Below are positions 12,781 through 13,270 of a stretch of 13,270 nucleotides of DNA, one piece after another. The position numbers and the translations under genes were made by a program. Source of the DNA: Desulfobacteraceae bacterium (lineage in GTDB: Bacteria > Desulfobacterota > Desulfobacteria > Desulfobacterales > SURF-15); assembly GCA_003599475.1 (NCBI GenBank), contig QZKK01000058.1:1-13270 (forward strand). The letters run 5' to 3'. The stretch's first letter is position 1, and every line of letters begins with the position of its first letter. Below the pieces are notes generated by a model that did no database searches, was not told where the DNA came from, and saw nothing but the letters and a program-made list of their open reading frames with translations.

Positions 12781-13270
12781 TCAATCCTTGTTGCCTTTGA
12801 TTTTCAGGCTTTTGAGAATGGCCAGCCTGTCATCCAATACCGGTTCTTTACAGTCGCAATTCTCTTTGTTCAGATCTGCACCGCACCGCGGGCACAAACC
12901 TCTGCAGGATTGGCTGCAAAGCGGTTTCTGCGGGAGCATCATGACCACCTGCTCCTGTATCGCTTCCCGTAAATCGATATGCTCTCCCTGGAAGCGTATC
13001 AGGCCGATTTCATCCGCGGTCGGCTCTTTTTCTTCGGCATCCGAAGTTTCTCCGACCGGCAGCCCTCTGGAAAAGATCAGAGAAATTTCATCTGAAATTT
13101 TCGCTTCGAAAACGGTCAGGCAGCGCCCGCAGGGGAGACGTATGGATGTACTGACGGTGCCCTCCACTCGAATAAAATCGCCTTCCTTTGTCACTTCCGC
13201 CGAAATGACAATCGGTGAGATGAAATCAGCTTCACCGATCTGGATCATATCAAATAGGACCGGGAACTTC
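12781..13270 (-). CDS. DUF177 / YceD family protein (5' end outside window)
   Basis: At least 163 codons are open to the window edge. Two Cys clusters define the family: LPCGRCL in the middle, and LCSQSCRGLCPRCGADLN followed by CDCK near the C-terminus, a probable zinc-ribbon arrangement. YceD-type proteins are linked to 23S rRNA maturation and ribosomal protein L32 in bacteria and plastids. An ATG at 13248 could be taken as the start, but the frame continues upstream as KFPVLFD before MIQIGEADF. Similar proteins of this phylum carry a FPVLxEM-like segment inside the domain, about 30 residues after the true start. The start is therefore most likely beyond 13270. It is the first of two coupled genes; rpmF does not follow. 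Confidence 0.88.
   Translation of the reverse strand, partial: KFPVLFDMIQIGEADFISPIVISAEVTKEGDFIRVEGTVSTSIRLPCGRCLTVFEAKISDEISLIFSRGLPVGETSDAEEKEPTADEIGLIRFQGEHIDLREAIQEQVVMMLPQKPLCSQSCRGLCPRCGADLNKENCDCKEPVLDDRLAILKSLKIKGNKD

Overview
This window reads as chromosomal DNA of a mid-GC, free-living Gram-negative bacterium, most likely a member of the Desulfobacterota (former Deltaproteobacteria). That placement is an inference from gene content: a B-family Pol II, a PAS/LuxR regulator of a type common in sulfate reducers, several KaiB-family proteins, a GlcD-type flavoprotein and a DUF177 protein with a Geobacter-like N-terminal segment. Short 7-mer and 9-mer repeats between genes point the same way. 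I see no phage, IS element, CRISPR array, tRNA or rRNA.

Layout. 1-227 (+): 3' end of an amidohydrolase gene. 300-2675 (+): complete DNA polymerase II (polB). 2710-5553 (-): a KaiB-rich cluster, in transcription order kaiB-4 (5553-5194), a PAS/LuxR regulator coupled to it by an ATGA overlap (5197-4220), a 320-base gap with a small odd open frame, kaiB-3 (3899-3552), a hairpin, then kaiB-2 (3394-3101) and kaiB-1 (3072-2710). 5715-7103 (+): GlcD-like FAD oxidase. 7115-9277 (-): a two-gene unit, a small membrane-anchored protein followed by a helical-repeat/class III adenylate cyclase protein. 9278-9541: spacer with a perfect 15-bp hairpin and a sigma54-like site. 9542-10525 (-): secreted or membrane-anchored lytic transglycosylase. 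10526-11149: a 624-base spacer with a compact cluster of hairpins and a possible gene remnant. 11150-12361 (+): MFS transporter. 12362-12499: an inverted pair of 7-mer repeats. 12500-13270 (-): a small unknown gene and a 5'-truncated DUF177 (YceD) gene.

The most interesting part is the KaiB cluster. Four distinct KaiB-fold paralogues lie within 2.9 kb together with one PAS/LuxR transcription factor, and no KaiC or KaiA is present in the window. In cyanobacteria, KaiB works by refolding and binding KaiC, and the histidine kinase SasA carries a KaiB-like domain. Here a KaiB gene is translationally coupled to a PAS-coiled-coil-HTH protein, which suggests a KaiB-based signalling module that may use a remote KaiC or none. 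The paralogues differ at positions tied to KaiB structure: one has Asn for the fold-switch Asp, another has lost the Pro and Thr of two conserved motifs. They may therefore have divided roles.

The other genes are separate transcription units (DNA repair, 2-hydroxyacid oxidation, cAMP signalling, wall turnover, transport, ribosome-linked DUF177). Several gene boundaries are occupied by short repeats or hairpins, described individually below.
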